64,000 nt of DNA from Sphingomonas rosea (GCF_039538065.1 NZ_BAABBR010000001.1:372001-436000); one strand, 5' to 3'. Counted from the first letter of the stretch, positions 48,279-58,086 are shown. Notes: generated by a model not told the origin, from the sequence alone. Program-made: numbers and translations.

Positions 48279-49208
48279 GTGGCTAAGCCCTCGCCGGTGA
48301 CCACCGACCTCGTCCCGGATTCCGAGCGCCATGGCCTGATCGGCGGCCTGCCCGCCGCGTGGCGCCCCTACGCCAGCCTGATGCGGATCGACCGGCCGAT
48401 CGGTACCTGGCTCCTCTACTGGCCGTGCGCGTGGAGCGTGGCGCTGGCCGGGGTGCAAGGTCGCTGGGACCTGTTCGGCTGGCTGCTCCTCGGCGCTTTC
48501 GCGATGCGTTCCGCAGGCTGCGTCTATAACGACCTCGTCGACCGCGACCTCGACCGGCAGGTCGCCCGTACGCGGCTGCGTCCCCTCGCCAGCGGCCGCG
48601 TGAGCATCAGGGCCGCCTGGACATTGATCGCCGTCCTTTGCGCGCTCGGCCTCCTCGTCCTCTTCCAGCTTCCGCTCGTGGCGCAGCTGATCGCGATCGC
48701 GGCCGTCCTTCCGGTCCTTGCCTATCCTTACATGAAGCGGATCACCTGGTGGCCGCAGGCGTGGCTCGGGCTGGTCTTCAGCTGGGGCGCACTGGTCGGC
48801 TGGCCCGCCGTGACCGGCGCGTTCGCGCTGCCCCCCTTCCTCCTCTGGCTCGGAAGCATCTTCTGGGTGATCGGCTATGACACGCTCTACGCCATCCAGG
48901 ACAAGGAGGATGACGCGCTCGTCGGCGTGCGCTCGTCGGCCCGCGCGCTCGGTCGCCGCGCCGCGCTCGGCGTCGCCATCTGCTACGCGCTCGCGATTCT
49001 CGGCTGGGCCAGTGCCCTGTGGCTGGTCCGGCCCGAGCCCCTCGCCTTCCTTGCGCTCCTTCCTGCCGCGCTCCACCTCGCCAACCAGGCCCTGCGCGCC
49101 GATCCCGACGACGGCGAAAAGGCACTCGCCCTGTTCCGTTCGAACCGCTTCACGGGCCTCCTCCTGCTGCTCGGCTTCGCGGCGGTGGGGTTGAGCAGCG
49201 CTCCCTAG
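48279..49208 (+). CDS. ubiA: 4-hydroxybenzoate polyprenyltransferase UbiA
   Basis: Polytopic prenyltransferase of 309 residues with eight to nine helices, attaching the polyprenyl tail to 4-hydroxybenzoate in ubiquinone synthesis. Both aspartate-rich motifs are present: NDLVDRDLDRQVARTRLRPL and DTLYAIQDKEDD. RIDRPIGTWLLYWPC is the usual N-terminal helix. The GTG at 48279 gives a normal family length but lacks a clear ribosome site because a dispersed repeat abuts it; a GTG at 48297 is an alternative. Confidence 0.95.
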   Translation: MAKPSPVTTDLVPDSERHGLIGGLPAAWRPYASLMRIDRPIGTWLLYWPCAWSVALAGVQGRWDLFGWLLLGAFAMRSAGCVYNDLVDRDLDRQVARTRLRPLASGRVSIRAAWTLIAVLCALGLLVLFQLPLVAQLIAIAAVLPVLAYPYMKRITWWPQAWLGLVFSWGALVGWPAVTGAFALPPFLLWLGSIFWVIGYDTLYAIQDKEDDALVGVRSSARALGRRAALGVAICYALAILGWASALWLVRPEPLAFLALLPAALHLANQALRADPDDGEKALALFRSNRFTGLLLLLGFAAVGLSSAP

Positions 49209-49225
49209 CCGCTACAGGCGGAGCC

Positions 49226-50572
49226 ATGCTCAGCCAGCCCCAAGCCGCCGACCTTGCCGCCCAACTGGTCGAGGCCGCGACCAGGGCCCGCGCCAGCGCC
49301 GCCGACGCGATGATCGGTATCAGCCGCTCGAGCGGCATCTCGGTCCGTCTGGGGATCGTCGAGGACATCGACCATAGCGAGAGCTTCGAGGTCGGCCTTC
49401 GCCTGTTCGACGGGCAGCGCTCGGCCACCGTCTCCTCGGCCAGCCTCGATCCCGCCGGCTTCGCCGAACTGGCCGAGCGCGCCTACGCCATGGCTCGCCA
49501 GGCCCCCGAGGACCCCTTCACCGGCCTCGCCGACCCGGCCCTGCTCGGCCGCAACGAAGCGCCCGACCTCGATCTGTTCGATCCGCATGTCCCGGCCCTC
49601 ACGATGCTTGAGAGTCGCGCCCGCACCGCCGAGGAAGCCGCGCGCGCTGTCGAAGGCGTGACCAACACCAACGGCGCCTCGGCAGGCTTCGGTTCGAGCG
49701 TCGTCGCGCTCGCCACCTCGACCGGCTTCGCCCATGCCACCAGCGGCACGCATCACAGCCTGTCCGCGAGCGTGGTGGCCGGGAGCGCGGGCGCGTTGCA
49801 GCGGGACTATGCCTCGCACTCGACGCGCTATTTCGAGGACCTCGACGCGCCCGAGGCCATCGGCCGTCTCGCCGGTGAACGGGCGGTCGCGCGGCTGAAC
49901 CCGGGCCGCATCGAGAGCGGCACCTATCCGATCTTCTTCGACCCGCGCGTCGCGACCTCGCTCCTCGGCCATTTCGTCGCGGCGGTCACCGGCGGCGCGA
50001 TCGCGCGCAAGACCAGCTTTCTCCTCGACGCGCTCGGCCAGCAGGTCTTCGGGCCGGGCATCACCCTGCGCGACGAGCCCCTTCGCAAGCGCGGCCTGCG
50101 CAGCCGCAGCTTCGACAGCGAAGGCTTGCCCTGCCGCCCGCTCGACCTCGTCGCCGACGGCGTGCTGACCACCTGGCTTGCCAGCAGCACCGACGCGCGC
50201 CAGCTCGGCATCCAGCCCACCGGCCATGCCAGCCGCTCGGTCGGCGGGAGCCCCGGCGCGGGCCCGTCGAACCTGATGCTCCTGCCCGGCTCCCACAGCC
50301 GCGAGGAACTGCTCGCCTCGGTCCCCAAGGCGATCCTCGTCACCGAGCTCATCGGCCAGGGCGTCAATCCCGTTACCGGCGACTACAGCCGCGGCGCGGC
50401 GGGGTTCCTCGTCGAAAATGGGAAGATCGGCGAGGCGGTCGCCGAGATTACCATCGCGTCGAACCTCAAGGACATGTTCCGCACGCTCATCCCCGCGAGC
50501 GACCTCGAGCTTCGCCGGGGAATCGATTCCCCGACCGTCCTCATTCCCGCGATGACCGTGGCGAGCGCCTAG
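49226..50572 (+). CDS. pmbA: TldE/PmbA family metallopeptidase-like protein
   Basis: A 448-residue member of the TldD/TldE (PmbA) family. TldE pairs with TldD, which carries the HExxxH metal site; TldE itself lacks it, as here. Recognisable parts are GISVRLGIVEDIDHSES near the N-terminus and NLMLLPGSHSREEL plus GQGVNPVTGDYSRGAAGF in the C-terminal half. The complex degrades unfolded peptides and matures some peptide antibiotics. ATG at 49226 is chosen because it follows a GGCGGAG site and homology starts there; the frame is open back into ubiA. The stop overlaps that of the convergent mrp gene. Confidence 0.92.
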   Translation: MLSQPQAADLAAQLVEAATRARASAADAMIGISRSSGISVRLGIVEDIDHSESFEVGLRLFDGQRSATVSSASLDPAGFAELAERAYAMARQAPEDPFTGLADPALLGRNEAPDLDLFDPHVPALTMLESRARTAEEAARAVEGVTNTNGASAGFGSSVVALATSTGFAHATSGTHHSLSASVVAGSAGALQRDYASHSTRYFEDLDAPEAIGRLAGERAVARLNPGRIESGTYPIFFDPRVATSLLGHFVAAVTGGAIARKTSFLLDALGQQVFGPGITLRDEPLRKRGLRSRSFDSEGLPCRPLDLVADGVLTTWLASSTDARQLGIQPTGHASRSVGGSPGAGPSNLMLLPGSHSREELLASVPKAILVTELIGQGVNPVTGDYSRGAAGFLVENGKIGEAVAEITIASNLKDMFRTLIPASDLELRRGIDSPTVLIPAMTVASA

Positions 50573-51513
50573 GCGTCGAGCTGCGCCAGCACCGCCTGCG
50601 CCAGTTGGCGGAACGCCGCCGCCGCGGGTCCTTCGCCCGCCGCCGGGGGCCGCCCCGCATCCGATTCGGCGCGAAGCGAGGCCGATAGCGGCAGCCGCCC
50701 GAGAAAGGGCACGCCAAATTCGGCCGCGGTGGCTTCGGCCCCGCCCTGCCCGAAGGGGTCGGACGTCTCGCCGCAATGCGGGCACTGATAGCCCGCCATA
50801 TTCTCGATCAGCCCGAGCACCGGGACCGAGGTCTTGCCGAACAGGTCGATCGCGCGGCGCGCATCGATCAGCGACAGGTCCTGCGGGGTGGATACGATCA
50901 CCACGCCCACGGGCCGCGCCTTCTGGATCAGCGACAGCTGGACGTCGCCGGTGCCGGGCGGAAGATCGACGATGATATATTCCGTCCCCGTCCAGTCGCC
51001 CTCGATCAGCTGGGTCAGCGCGCCCGACGCCATCGGCCCCCGCCAGGCGAGCGCATGGCCCGGACTGACGAGCTGCCCGACCGACAGGAGTTTCACTCCC
51101 TGCGCCGAGACCGGGATCAATTGCTTGTCCCTTGCTTCGGGGCGCTCGCTCGTTCCGAGGAGGGTGGGCTGCGAGGGACCGTAGATGTCGGCGTCGATGA
51201 TCCCGACCTTGTGGCCGAGACGAGCCAGCGCGATCGCGAGGTTGGCCGACACGGTCGACTTGCCGACCCCGCCCTTGCCCGACCCGACCGCGATGAGCTT
51301 CGGCCCCGCCGCCTTGCCCGCGGTCAGCGCGACGAGCACCTCGTCGACGCCCGGCTGCGCCTCGGCCAGCGCCGTCAGTCGCGCCTTGAGGTCGTCCTGC
51401 CCCGCCTCGTCGAGCCCGGTCGCATCGGCGATGAGGCGGAGCTTGCCGCCCTCCTGGCGGACGGCACGCAGGCGCGGGGCATCGGCGCCGAACAGGGAAG
51501 TCTCGATGGTCAT
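50569..51513 (-). CDS. mrp: Mrp/ApbC-type iron-sulfur carrier P-loop ATPase
   Basis: A 314-residue MinD/Mrp-family protein. A short N-terminal MIP18-like remnant precedes the deviant Walker A GSGKGGVGKSTVSANLA, the switch IDADIYGPSQP, IVDLPPGTGD, and the CPHC pair in NMAGYQCPHCGE that binds an Fe-S cluster between protomers. It delivers Fe-S clusters to target proteins. The gene is convergent with pmbA and divergent from hflK. Confidence 0.94.
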   Translation of the reverse strand: MTIETSLFGADAPRLRAVRQEGGKLRLIADATGLDEAGQDDLKARLTALAEAQPGVDEVLVALTAGKAAGPKLIAVGSGKGGVGKSTVSANLAIALARLGHKVGIIDADIYGPSQPTLLGTSERPEARDKQLIPVSAQGVKLLSVGQLVSPGHALAWRGPMASGALTQLIEGDWTGTEYIIVDLPPGTGDVQLSLIQKARPVGVVIVSTPQDLSLIDARRAIDLFGKTSVPVLGLIENMAGYQCPHCGETSDPFGQGGAEATAAEFGVPFLGRLPLSASLRAESDAGRPPAAGEGPAAAAFRQLAQAVLAQLDA

Positions 51514-51606
51514 GACGGCGCTGCCCTACGCCCAAGCGCACACCGCACAAGGGCCATTGTTTCACCCCCACTGTTAAATGCCGCCCCTGCATCTATATCG
51601 GTGTGC

Positions 51607-52749
51607 ATGAGAATGATCCCGGGGTGGCCGGTGCACACGCGCGGCTTGTTGGCGGATAACAAGGGACCTTGGGGTCCGAGCGGTGGCGAGACGCCATCCG
51701 AAGGCGAGAAGGCACCGCCGCCGAGCGGGCCGTCGAGCCCATGGGCATCGCCCGGTACCTTCACGCCCGGCGGCGGCAATCGCCAGATCGGCGGCCTCGA
51801 CGACCTCATCGCCCGCAGCCGCGCGCGCTTCGGCGGTGGCGGCGGCGGCAATGGCGGCGCCGGAATCGGTCGCCGTCCACCGAGCGGTTCGCTGATCGCC
51901 TGGTTCGTCGGCGCCTTTGTCCTCCTCTGGCTGATCTTCACCTCGATCCACAGCATCGCGCCCGAAGAACGCGGCGTCGTCACCCAGTTCGGCCGCTACA
52001 GCCGCACGCTGGGTCCGGGTGTGAGCTTCACCCTTCCGAGCCCGATCGAGCGCGTCCGCAAGGTCGATGTCGAGAACATCCGCAACATCGACCTCGGCTC
52101 GGTGTCGTCCGAGACGCTGATGCTGACCGGCGACCAGAACGTCATCGACATCGCTTATTCGGTTCGCTGGAACGTGCGTGACCCCGAGCTCTTCCTGTTC
52201 GAGCTGCAGAACCCCGAGCAGACCATCCAGCAGGTCGCCGAAAGCGCCATGCGCGCGGCCCTCTCGGCCACCACCTTGAACGAGGCGATCGGCGAAGGCC
52301 GTGCCGACATCGAGGCGCGGGTCCAGGAGAACATGCAGACCGTCCTCAACGCCTACCGCTCGGGCGTCGTCATCCAGGGCGTCGCGATCAAGCAGGCCGA
52401 CCCGCCCGCCGCGGTCAATGACGCCTTCAAGGCGGTCAGTGCGGCCCAGCAGGCGGCGCAGAGCGACATCAACCAGGCCCGGGCCTATGCGCTCCAGCTG
52501 CGCCAGCTCAGCCAGGGTGAGGCGACCGCCTTCGACAAGGTCTACGAGCAGTACAGGCTCTCGCCCGACGTCACCCGCCGCCGCATGTATTACGAGACGA
52601 TGGAGCGCGTCCTCCAGAGTGTCGACAAGACCATCGTCGAGGCTCCGGGCGTGACCCCCTACCTGCCGCTCCAGCAGACCCGGCCGCCGGCCGCCGCGCT
52701 GCAGGATCCGCCCGCCCAGGGCACCGCCACCCAGGGAGCCGGCCGATGA
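51607..52749 (+). CDS. hflK: HflK, subunit of FtsH protease modulator
   Basis: A 380-residue SPFH/prohibitin-family membrane protein. The N-terminus is Gly/Pro-rich and includes DNKGPWGPSGG, followed by one transmembrane helix (about residues 98-118), the conserved APEERGVVTQFGRY and the SPFH domain; the C-terminal part has an alanine/glutamine-rich coiled coil. HflK-HflC cages the FtsH protease on the periplasmic side. Start choice is uncertain: ATG at 51607 or 51613 or GTG at 51631; none has a strong ribosome site. It overlaps hflC by four bases. Confidence 0.93.
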   Translation: MRMIPGWPVHTRGLLADNKGPWGPSGGETPSEGEKAPPPSGPSSPWASPGTFTPGGGNRQIGGLDDLIARSRARFGGGGGGNGGAGIGRRPPSGSLIAWFVGAFVLLWLIFTSIHSIAPEERGVVTQFGRYSRTLGPGVSFTLPSPIERVRKVDVENIRNIDLGSVSSETLMLTGDQNVIDIAYSVRWNVRDPELFLFELQNPEQTIQQVAESAMRAALSATTLNEAIGEGRADIEARVQENMQTVLNAYRSGVVIQGVAIKQADPPAAVNDAFKAVSAAQQAAQSDINQARAYALQLRQLSQGEATAFDKVYEQYRLSPDVTRRRMYYETMERVLQSVDKTIVEAPGVTPYLPLQQTRPPAAALQDPPAQGTATQGAGR

Positions 52750-53603
52750 GCTTCGCCACCCGCCGCCCGATCGCCACGATCGTGGTCGCCCTCCTCCTTC
52801 TCTTCACCTTGCTGTCGAGCGTCAGCATCGTGCCCGAGACCCGGCAGGCGCTGATCGTCCGCTTCGGCAAGCCCGACCGCATCTACAACCGCTACAAGCC
52901 CGGCCAGCCGATCGGCGCCCCGGGTGCCGGCCTCGCCTTCCGAATCCCGTTCGTCGACGACATCGTGTGGATCGACAAGCGCGTGCGCGACGTCGACATG
53001 GACCGGCAGATGGTGCTCTCGACCGACCAGCTCCGGCTCGAGGTCGATGCCTTCGCCCGCTACCGCGTGGTCGATCCGCTGCGCATGTATGTCTCCGCCC
53101 GCTCGGAAGATCGGGTCGGCGAGGCGCTTCGTCCGATCCTCGGTTCGGAGCTCCGTAACGAGCTCGGTCGCCGGCCCTTCGCCGACCTCCTGAGCCCCGA
53201 GCGTCAGGGCGCGATGGAGAATATCCGCAGCCGCCTCGACAAGATCGCCCGCCAATATGGCGTCCAGATCATCGACGTTCGCATCAAGCGCGCCGACCTT
53301 CCCGACGGAAGCCCGCTGCAGAGCGCCTATGACCGGATGCGGACCGCCCGCGAGCAGGAGGCCCGCTCGATCCGCGCCGAGGGTGCCAAGCAGGCCCAGA
53401 TCATCCGCGCGGAAGCCGATGCCCAGGCCGCCCAGACCTACGCCGCCAGCTTCGGCAAGGACCCGGTGTTCTACGACTTCTACCGCGCGATGCAGGCCTA
53501 TCAGCGGACCTTCGTCGACGGTGGCAAGGACCGTCCGACGAACCTGATCCTCTCTCCGCAGAATGAATTCCTGCGGCAGTTCACCAATGGGGGTGGGCGC
53601 TGA
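52746..53603 (+). CDS. hflC: HflC, subunit of FtsH protease modulator
   Basis: A 285-residue SPFH protein partnering HflK. One N-terminal transmembrane helix (about residues 9-28), the signature IVPETRQALIVRFGKP, and a C-terminal coiled coil with REQEARSIRAEGAKQAQIIRA (given here in part: EQEARSIRAEG) and FYDFYRAMQAY. ATG overlaps the hflK stop (ATGA). The following gene encodes a DegP-like protease, so the locus gathers membrane and periplasmic quality control. Confidence 0.95.
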   Translation: MSFATRRPIATIVVALLLLFTLLSSVSIVPETRQALIVRFGKPDRIYNRYKPGQPIGAPGAGLAFRIPFVDDIVWIDKRVRDVDMDRQMVLSTDQLRLEVDAFARYRVVDPLRMYVSARSEDRVGEALRPILGSELRNELGRRPFADLLSPERQGAMENIRSRLDKIARQYGVQIIDVRIKRADLPDGSPLQSAYDRMRTAREQEARSIRAEGAKQAQIIRAEADAQAAQTYAASFGKDPVFYDFYRAMQAYQRTFVDGGKDRPTNLILSPQNEFLRQFTNGGGR

Positions 53604-53680
53604 TCCGGTTCAATATGCGTTCAGGCGCTTGACCTAGCACATCGGGCTGGGGCTCTTCGCTTAAAGGAAGTTCTGATCTT

Positions 53681-55246
53681 ATGAAGTCGACGAGGGAGTT
53701 TTCCAAAGTGCGCTATGCCTACGGTGTTGCGGCAGCCCTGCTGATCGGCGGAAGCGCCTTCTCGGTCGCAACCGGACCCGTCGGTGCACAGGTCGCCCAG
53801 AATTCGCCGGCTGCCATGCCGCCGACGGGCGCACCCATGTCCTTCGCGGACCTCGCCGCCAAGCTCCAGCCGGCGGTGGTCAACATCCAGACCAAGCAGC
53901 GCGTCCCCGTCCGCGGCGGGCAGAGCGATCCGCTCGCCGACTTCCTCCGCCGCTTCGGCCAGCCCGGCCAGGGCGGCGACAGTCCCGACAGCCCCGGCGC
54001 GACCAGCCGCACGACCGGCTCGCTCGGCTCGGGCTTCATCATCTCGGCCGACGGCTATGTCGTCACCAACAACCACCTCATCCAGGGTGCCAACGGCACC
54101 GGCACGGTCGACAGCGTCACCGTGATCCTGTCCGACCGGCGCGAGCTTCCGGCCCGGATCATCGGCCGCGATCCCTCGTCCGACCTCGCGCTCCTCAAGG
54201 TCGAGGGGTCGAACTTCCCCTACGTCAACTGGGGCGACAGCCAGCGCGCCCGGGTCGGCGACTGGGTGATGGCGATCGGCAATCCCTATGGCCTCGGCGG
54301 CACCGTCACCGCGGGCATCATCTCGGCGCTGCACCGCGGCATCACCGGGGCCGGCGCCTACGACCGCTACATCCAGACCGATGCCAGCATCAACATGGGC
54401 AATTCCGGGGGCCCGATGTTCGACCTCAATGGCAACGTCATCGGCATCAACTCGGCGCTGATCAGCCCGACCGGCGCCAGCGTCGGCATCGGCCTCGCCA
54501 TCCCCGCCGAGCTCGCCAAGCCGGTGATCGAGAGCCTGCGCAAGGGCCAGCGCCCGCAGCGCGGCTATCTCGGCATCAGCCTCCAGGGCATCGAGGAAAG
54601 CGACGCCGCGGCGCTCGGCATTCCCAAGAACCAGGGCGAGCTCGTCCGTTCGGTCGTCCCCGGCCAGCCGGCACAGCGCGCGGGCATCCAGCAGGGCGAC
54701 GTCATCCTCACGGTCGGCGGTCGCCCCGTCACTCCGGACGAGACCGCTTCCTACCTCATCTCGCTGGTCACCCCGGGCCAGCGCGTGCCTATCGAGGTGG
54801 TCCGCGACGGTCGCCGCCAGACCCTGAACGCGGTGGTCGCCCAGCGCCCGACCGACGAGGAACTGGCCAAGATCGGTGCCGGCGGCACTGCGCCCGACCA
54901 GAATCCGTTCGATCCCAACGACCAGAGCCAGCCGGCCGTCCCCGCCGGCCAGGCGCTCGGCCTTTCGATCCAGCCGCTGACCCCCGACATCGCGCGTGCG
55001 GTGCAGGTCCCGGCCTCGACCCGCGGCGTGGTCATCACCAACGTCAACCCGAACAGCGACGCGGCCGAAAAGGGCCTGAAGCGCGGCGACGTGATCATCT
55101 CGGTCAACCGTCAGGCCGTCGCCAGCTCGGCGCAGGTCGCTGCAGTGGTCGACGCGGCCCGCAAGGCTGGCCGCAGCGCCGTCCTGCTCCTCGTCAAACG
55201 CGGTGCGGCGCCCGAATATTTCATCGGCGTCGATATCGCCGGCTGA
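53681..55246 (+). CDS. degP: DegP/HtrA-type periplasmic serine protease
   Basis: A 521-residue trypsin-fold protease/chaperone. Signal peptide (about residues 12-36), protease domain with His132 in TNNHLI, Asp168 in SSDLALL and Ser242 in GNSGGP, then two PDZ domains (about 300-385 and 425-515, each with a GxxI-type binding loop, for example RGYLGISLQG). It degrades misfolded envelope proteins. It follows hflC after 77 bp that contain TTGACC and no recognised stress-sigma promoter, so it may have its own promoter while being read through from hflKC. Confidence 0.95.
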   Translation: MKSTREFSKVRYAYGVAAALLIGGSAFSVATGPVGAQVAQNSPAAMPPTGAPMSFADLAAKLQPAVVNIQTKQRVPVRGGQSDPLADFLRRFGQPGQGGDSPDSPGATSRTTGSLGSGFIISADGYVVTNNHLIQGANGTGTVDSVTVILSDRRELPARIIGRDPSSDLALLKVEGSNFPYVNWGDSQRARVGDWVMAIGNPYGLGGTVTAGIISALHRGITGAGAYDRYIQTDASINMGNSGGPMFDLNGNVIGINSALISPTGASVGIGLAIPAELAKPVIESLRKGQRPQRGYLGISLQGIEESDAAALGIPKNQGELVRSVVPGQPAQRAGIQQGDVILTVGGRPVTPDETASYLISLVTPGQRVPIEVVRDGRRQTLNAVVAQRPTDEELAKIGAGGTAPDQNPFDPNDQSQPAVPAGQALGLSIQPLTPDIARAVQVPASTRGVVITNVNPNSDAAEKGLKRGDVIISVNRQAVASSAQVAAVVDAARKAGRSAVLLLVKRGAAPEYFIGVDIAG

Positions 55247-55309
55247 CCTCTCGCCTATCCTCCCGTCCCTCGCTAGGCTCCGCGCCGACGCGAGTGACGG
55301 GAGACGGCA

Positions 55310-56929
55310 TTGGGTAGCATTTACATCGGCGCACGCAGCGGCGGCACCAACCCTCAGCAGCTCGAACTCAAGCGGGCCAACCGCCATGGCCTGATCGCGG
55401 GCGCCACCGGCACCGGCAAGACCGTCACCCTCCAGGGCCTGGTCGAAGGCTTTGCCGCCGCCGGCGTGCCGACTTTCGTCGCCGACGTGAAGGGCGACCT
55501 TGCCGGCCTCTCCTGTGCCGGTTCGCCGACCGCCAAGACCCACGAAATCTTCAGCCAGCGCGCCGCCGAGCTTGGCATCACCGACTGGCAGTATCGCGAT
55601 TGCCCGGTCCAGTTCTGGGACCTGTTCGGCCAGTCCGGCCACCCGATCCGGACCACGGTCAGCGAAATGGGGCCGCTGCTCCTCGCCCGGCTGATGAACC
55701 TCAACGACGTCCAGGAAGGCGTGCTCAACATCGCCTTCCACGTCGCCGACAAGGAGGGCCTCCTCCTTCTCGACCTCGACGACCTTCAGGCCATGCTGGT
55801 CGCCTGCGGCGAGCGCGCCGACGAGCTGACGCTCGAATATGGCAATGTCGCCAAGCCCACCATCGGCGCCATCCAGCGCAACCTGCTCCAGCTTCGCAGC
55901 CAGGGCGGCGACCATTTCTTCGGCGAGCCTGCGCTTGCCCTCGAGGACTTCCTCAAGATCGACGAGAGCGGCCGCGGCGTCGTCAACATCCTCGCCGCCG
56001 ACAAGCTGATGGCGAGCCCGCGCCTTTATTCGACCTTTCTCCTCTGGCTGCTGTCCGAGCTGTTCGAGCTCCTCCCCGAGGTCGGCGACCAGGACCAGCC
56101 CAAGCTCTGCTTCTTCTTCGACGAGGCCCACCTCCTGTTCGACGACGCGCCCCCCGCGCTGCTCGAGAAGGTCGAGCAGGTCGTCCGCCTGATCCGCTCC
56201 AAGGGCGTCGGCGTCTATTTCATCACGCAGAACCCGATCGACATTCCCGACACGGTCGCGGGTCAGCTCGGCAACCGCGTCCAGCACGCGCTGCGCGCCT
56301 TCACCCCGCGCGACCAGGCGGCGGTCAAGAGCGCGGCCGAGACCTTCCGGCCCAATCCCGAGATCGACGTCGCCAGCGCGATCACGGAACTCAAGGTCGG
56401 CGAGGCCCTCGTCTCCCTGCTGCTGCCCGACGGCAGCCCCTCGCCGGTCGAGCGCGTGCTGATCAAGCCGCCCGCCACCCGCGTCGGCCCGATCACGCCC
56501 GAGGAACGCCAGATCTTCATCACCACTGACGCGATCGGCAACAAGTACGACACGCTGATCGACCGCGAGAGCGCCGAGGAGATCCTCAAGGGCAAGGCCG
56601 GCGAAGCCGCGGCCGCTGCGGCCGCCGCCCAGGCCGAGAAGGAGCAGGCCAAGGCCGACGCGCTCGCCGCCAAGGAACAGGCCCGTCTCGCCCGCGAGCA
56701 GGCGCAGGCCGATGCGCTTCGCCAGCGCGAGGAAGCACGCCAGCAGCGCGAGGCCGAAAAGGCAGAGGCCGCCGCCCGCCGCGAAGCCGAGCGCCAGGCT
56801 CGCGAGGCCGCCCGCCCCACCATGTTCGACAAGGCCGTGCAGAGCGCCGCCCGCTCGGCCGCCAGCTCGGTCGGTCGCCAGCTCGGCAACAAGCTCCTCC
56901 GCGGCATCCTCGGAGGACTGCTCAAATAA
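55310..56929 (+). CDS. HerA-like ATPase of the DUF853 (YjgR) family
   Basis: A 539-residue P-loop ATPase. Walker A IAGATGTGKTVTLQ (about residues 28-41), Walker B LCFFFDEAHLLF and the arginine-finger region RSKGVGVYFITQNP match the HerA/FtsK superclass DUF853 branch, of unknown cellular role. A C-terminal coiled coil (about 425-500) is extremely rich in Ala, Glu, Gln and Arg, and the last 30 residues are hydrophobic/glycine-rich, possibly membrane-interacting. I take the TTG at 55310 as start, with GGGAG upstream. The last base of its stop is the first of the next ATG. Confidence 0.88.
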   Translation: MGSIYIGARSGGTNPQQLELKRANRHGLIAGATGTGKTVTLQGLVEGFAAAGVPTFVADVKGDLAGLSCAGSPTAKTHEIFSQRAAELGITDWQYRDCPVQFWDLFGQSGHPIRTTVSEMGPLLLARLMNLNDVQEGVLNIAFHVADKEGLLLLDLDDLQAMLVACGERADELTLEYGNVAKPTIGAIQRNLLQLRSQGGDHFFGEPALALEDFLKIDESGRGVVNILAADKLMASPRLYSTFLLWLLSELFELLPEVGDQDQPKLCFFFDEAHLLFDDAPPALLEKVEQVVRLIRSKGVGVYFITQNPIDIPDTVAGQLGNRVQHALRAFTPRDQAAVKSAAETFRPNPEIDVASAITELKVGEALVSLLLPDGSPSPVERVLIKPPATRVGPITPEERQIFITTDAIGNKYDTLIDRESAEEILKGKAGEAAAAAAAAQAEKEQAKADALAAKEQARLAREQAQADALRQREEARQQREAEKAEAAARREAERQAREAARPTMFDKAVQSAARSAASSVGRQLGNKLLRGILGGLLK

Positions 56930-58086
56930 TGTCCGATCTCGTCATCCGGCCGGTCCTCACCAAGGCCGACCGCAAGCGCTTCGTCGACCTCGTCTGGGAC
57001 GTCTACAAGGACGATCCCTATTGGGTGCCGCCCCTCAAGGACGAAATGCTGGGGCTGATCACGCCCGGCAAGAACCCCTGGTTCGAGCATGCCGAGGCCG
57101 CGCTCTGGCTGGCCGAACGCAAGGGCAAGGCCGTGGGGCGGATCTCGGCGCAGGTCGACCGTCTCGTCCTCGAGCATATGGGCGCGGGTACCGGCAACTG
57201 GGGCATGTTCGAACTCCTCGACGGCGAAACCGAAGCCGGGCCGAAGCTCATCGCCACCGCCGAACAATGGCTCCGCGACCGCCAGATGACCCGCTCGCTC
57301 GGCCCCCTCAGCCTGTCGATCTGGGACGAGCCGGGCCTCCTCGTCCAGGGCTTCGAGGAATCGCCGACCGCGATGATGGGACACCACCGCCCATCCTACC
57401 AGGCGATCGTCGAGGGCGCGGGCTATGAAAAGGCCAAGGACCTCGTCACCTACGAGCTCGACATCCGCGCCAAGATGATCCCGATGATCCAGCGCCTGAT
57501 CGACGCCGGCAATCGCTCGGGCCGGATCCGCATCCGCGCGGTCGACAAGAAGCGCTACGCCGAGGACTCGCGCACCATCCTTGAGCTCCTCAACGACGCC
57601 TGGTCGGACAATTGGGGGTTCGTGCCCCTGACCGAGGCCGAGATCGCCTATGCCGGCAAGAAACTGAAGCCGATCATCTACGAGGACCTCGTCTGCATCG
57701 CCGAGGTCAAGAACGACGCCGGGGTGTTCGAGCCCGCCGCCTTCATGATCACCATTCCCGACCTCAACGAACTCACCCGCGACCTCAACGGCGAGCTGTT
57801 CCCCTTCGGCTTCGTCAAATTGCTCTGGCGGATGCGCAAGCCGAAGGTGAAGCGCATGCGCGTGCCGCTGATGGGCGTCGCGAAGAAATATCAGGGCGGC
57901 CGCCTCTCGGCCCAGCTCGCCTTCATGATGATCGAGCGCAACCGCGTCGCCAGCACCGGCCCCTATGGCGCGACGCATGGCGAATTCGGCTGGGTGCTCG
58001 AGGACAATCAGGGCATGCTGTCGATCGCCCAGCTCCCGGGCGCCGAGGTCAACAAGACCTACCGCATCTACGAAAAGGCGCTCTAG
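56929..58086 (+). CDS. GNAT-superfamily N-acyltransferase-like protein
   Basis: A 385-residue protein of the YghO-like group often mislabelled as dATP pyrophosphohydrolase. The first ~150 residues form one acyltransferase-like domain (DDPYWVPPLKDEM, WLAERKGKAVGRISAQVD), and the second domain includes NDAWSDNWGFVPLTEAE and the acyl-CoA loop-like MGVAKKYQGGRLSAQLAF. The bacterial ceramide synthase identified in Caulobacter belongs to the GNAT superfamily, so this is a candidate, though no sphingolipid gene is adjacent. It overlaps the HerA-like gene by one base and the convergent xthA stop. Confidence 0.72.
   Translation: MSDLVIRPVLTKADRKRFVDLVWDVYKDDPYWVPPLKDEMLGLITPGKNPWFEHAEAALWLAERKGKAVGRISAQVDRLVLEHMGAGTGNWGMFELLDGETEAGPKLIATAEQWLRDRQMTRSLGPLSLSIWDEPGLLVQGFEESPTAMMGHHRPSYQAIVEGAGYEKAKDLVTYELDIRAKMIPMIQRLIDAGNRSGRIRIRAVDKKRYAEDSRTILELLNDAWSDNWGFVPLTEAEIAYAGKKLKPIIYEDLVCIAEVKNDAGVFEPAAFMITIPDLNELTRDLNGELFPFGFVKLLWRMRKPKVKRMRVPLMGVAKKYQGGRLSAQLAFMMIERNRVASTGPYGATHGEFGWVLEDNQGMLSIAQLPGAEVNKTYRIYEKAL

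Noticed and set aside
53604..53680. Heat-shock (sigma32-type) promoter before degP
   Set aside because: A CTTG-like -35 can be found but no acceptable -10 at the required distance.
53621..56287. An 888-codon open frame antisense to degP and the HerA-like gene
   Set aside because: It mirrors the codon bias of the genes beneath it, its composition is low-complexity, and the sense strand encodes complete recognisable proteins with catalytic motifs.
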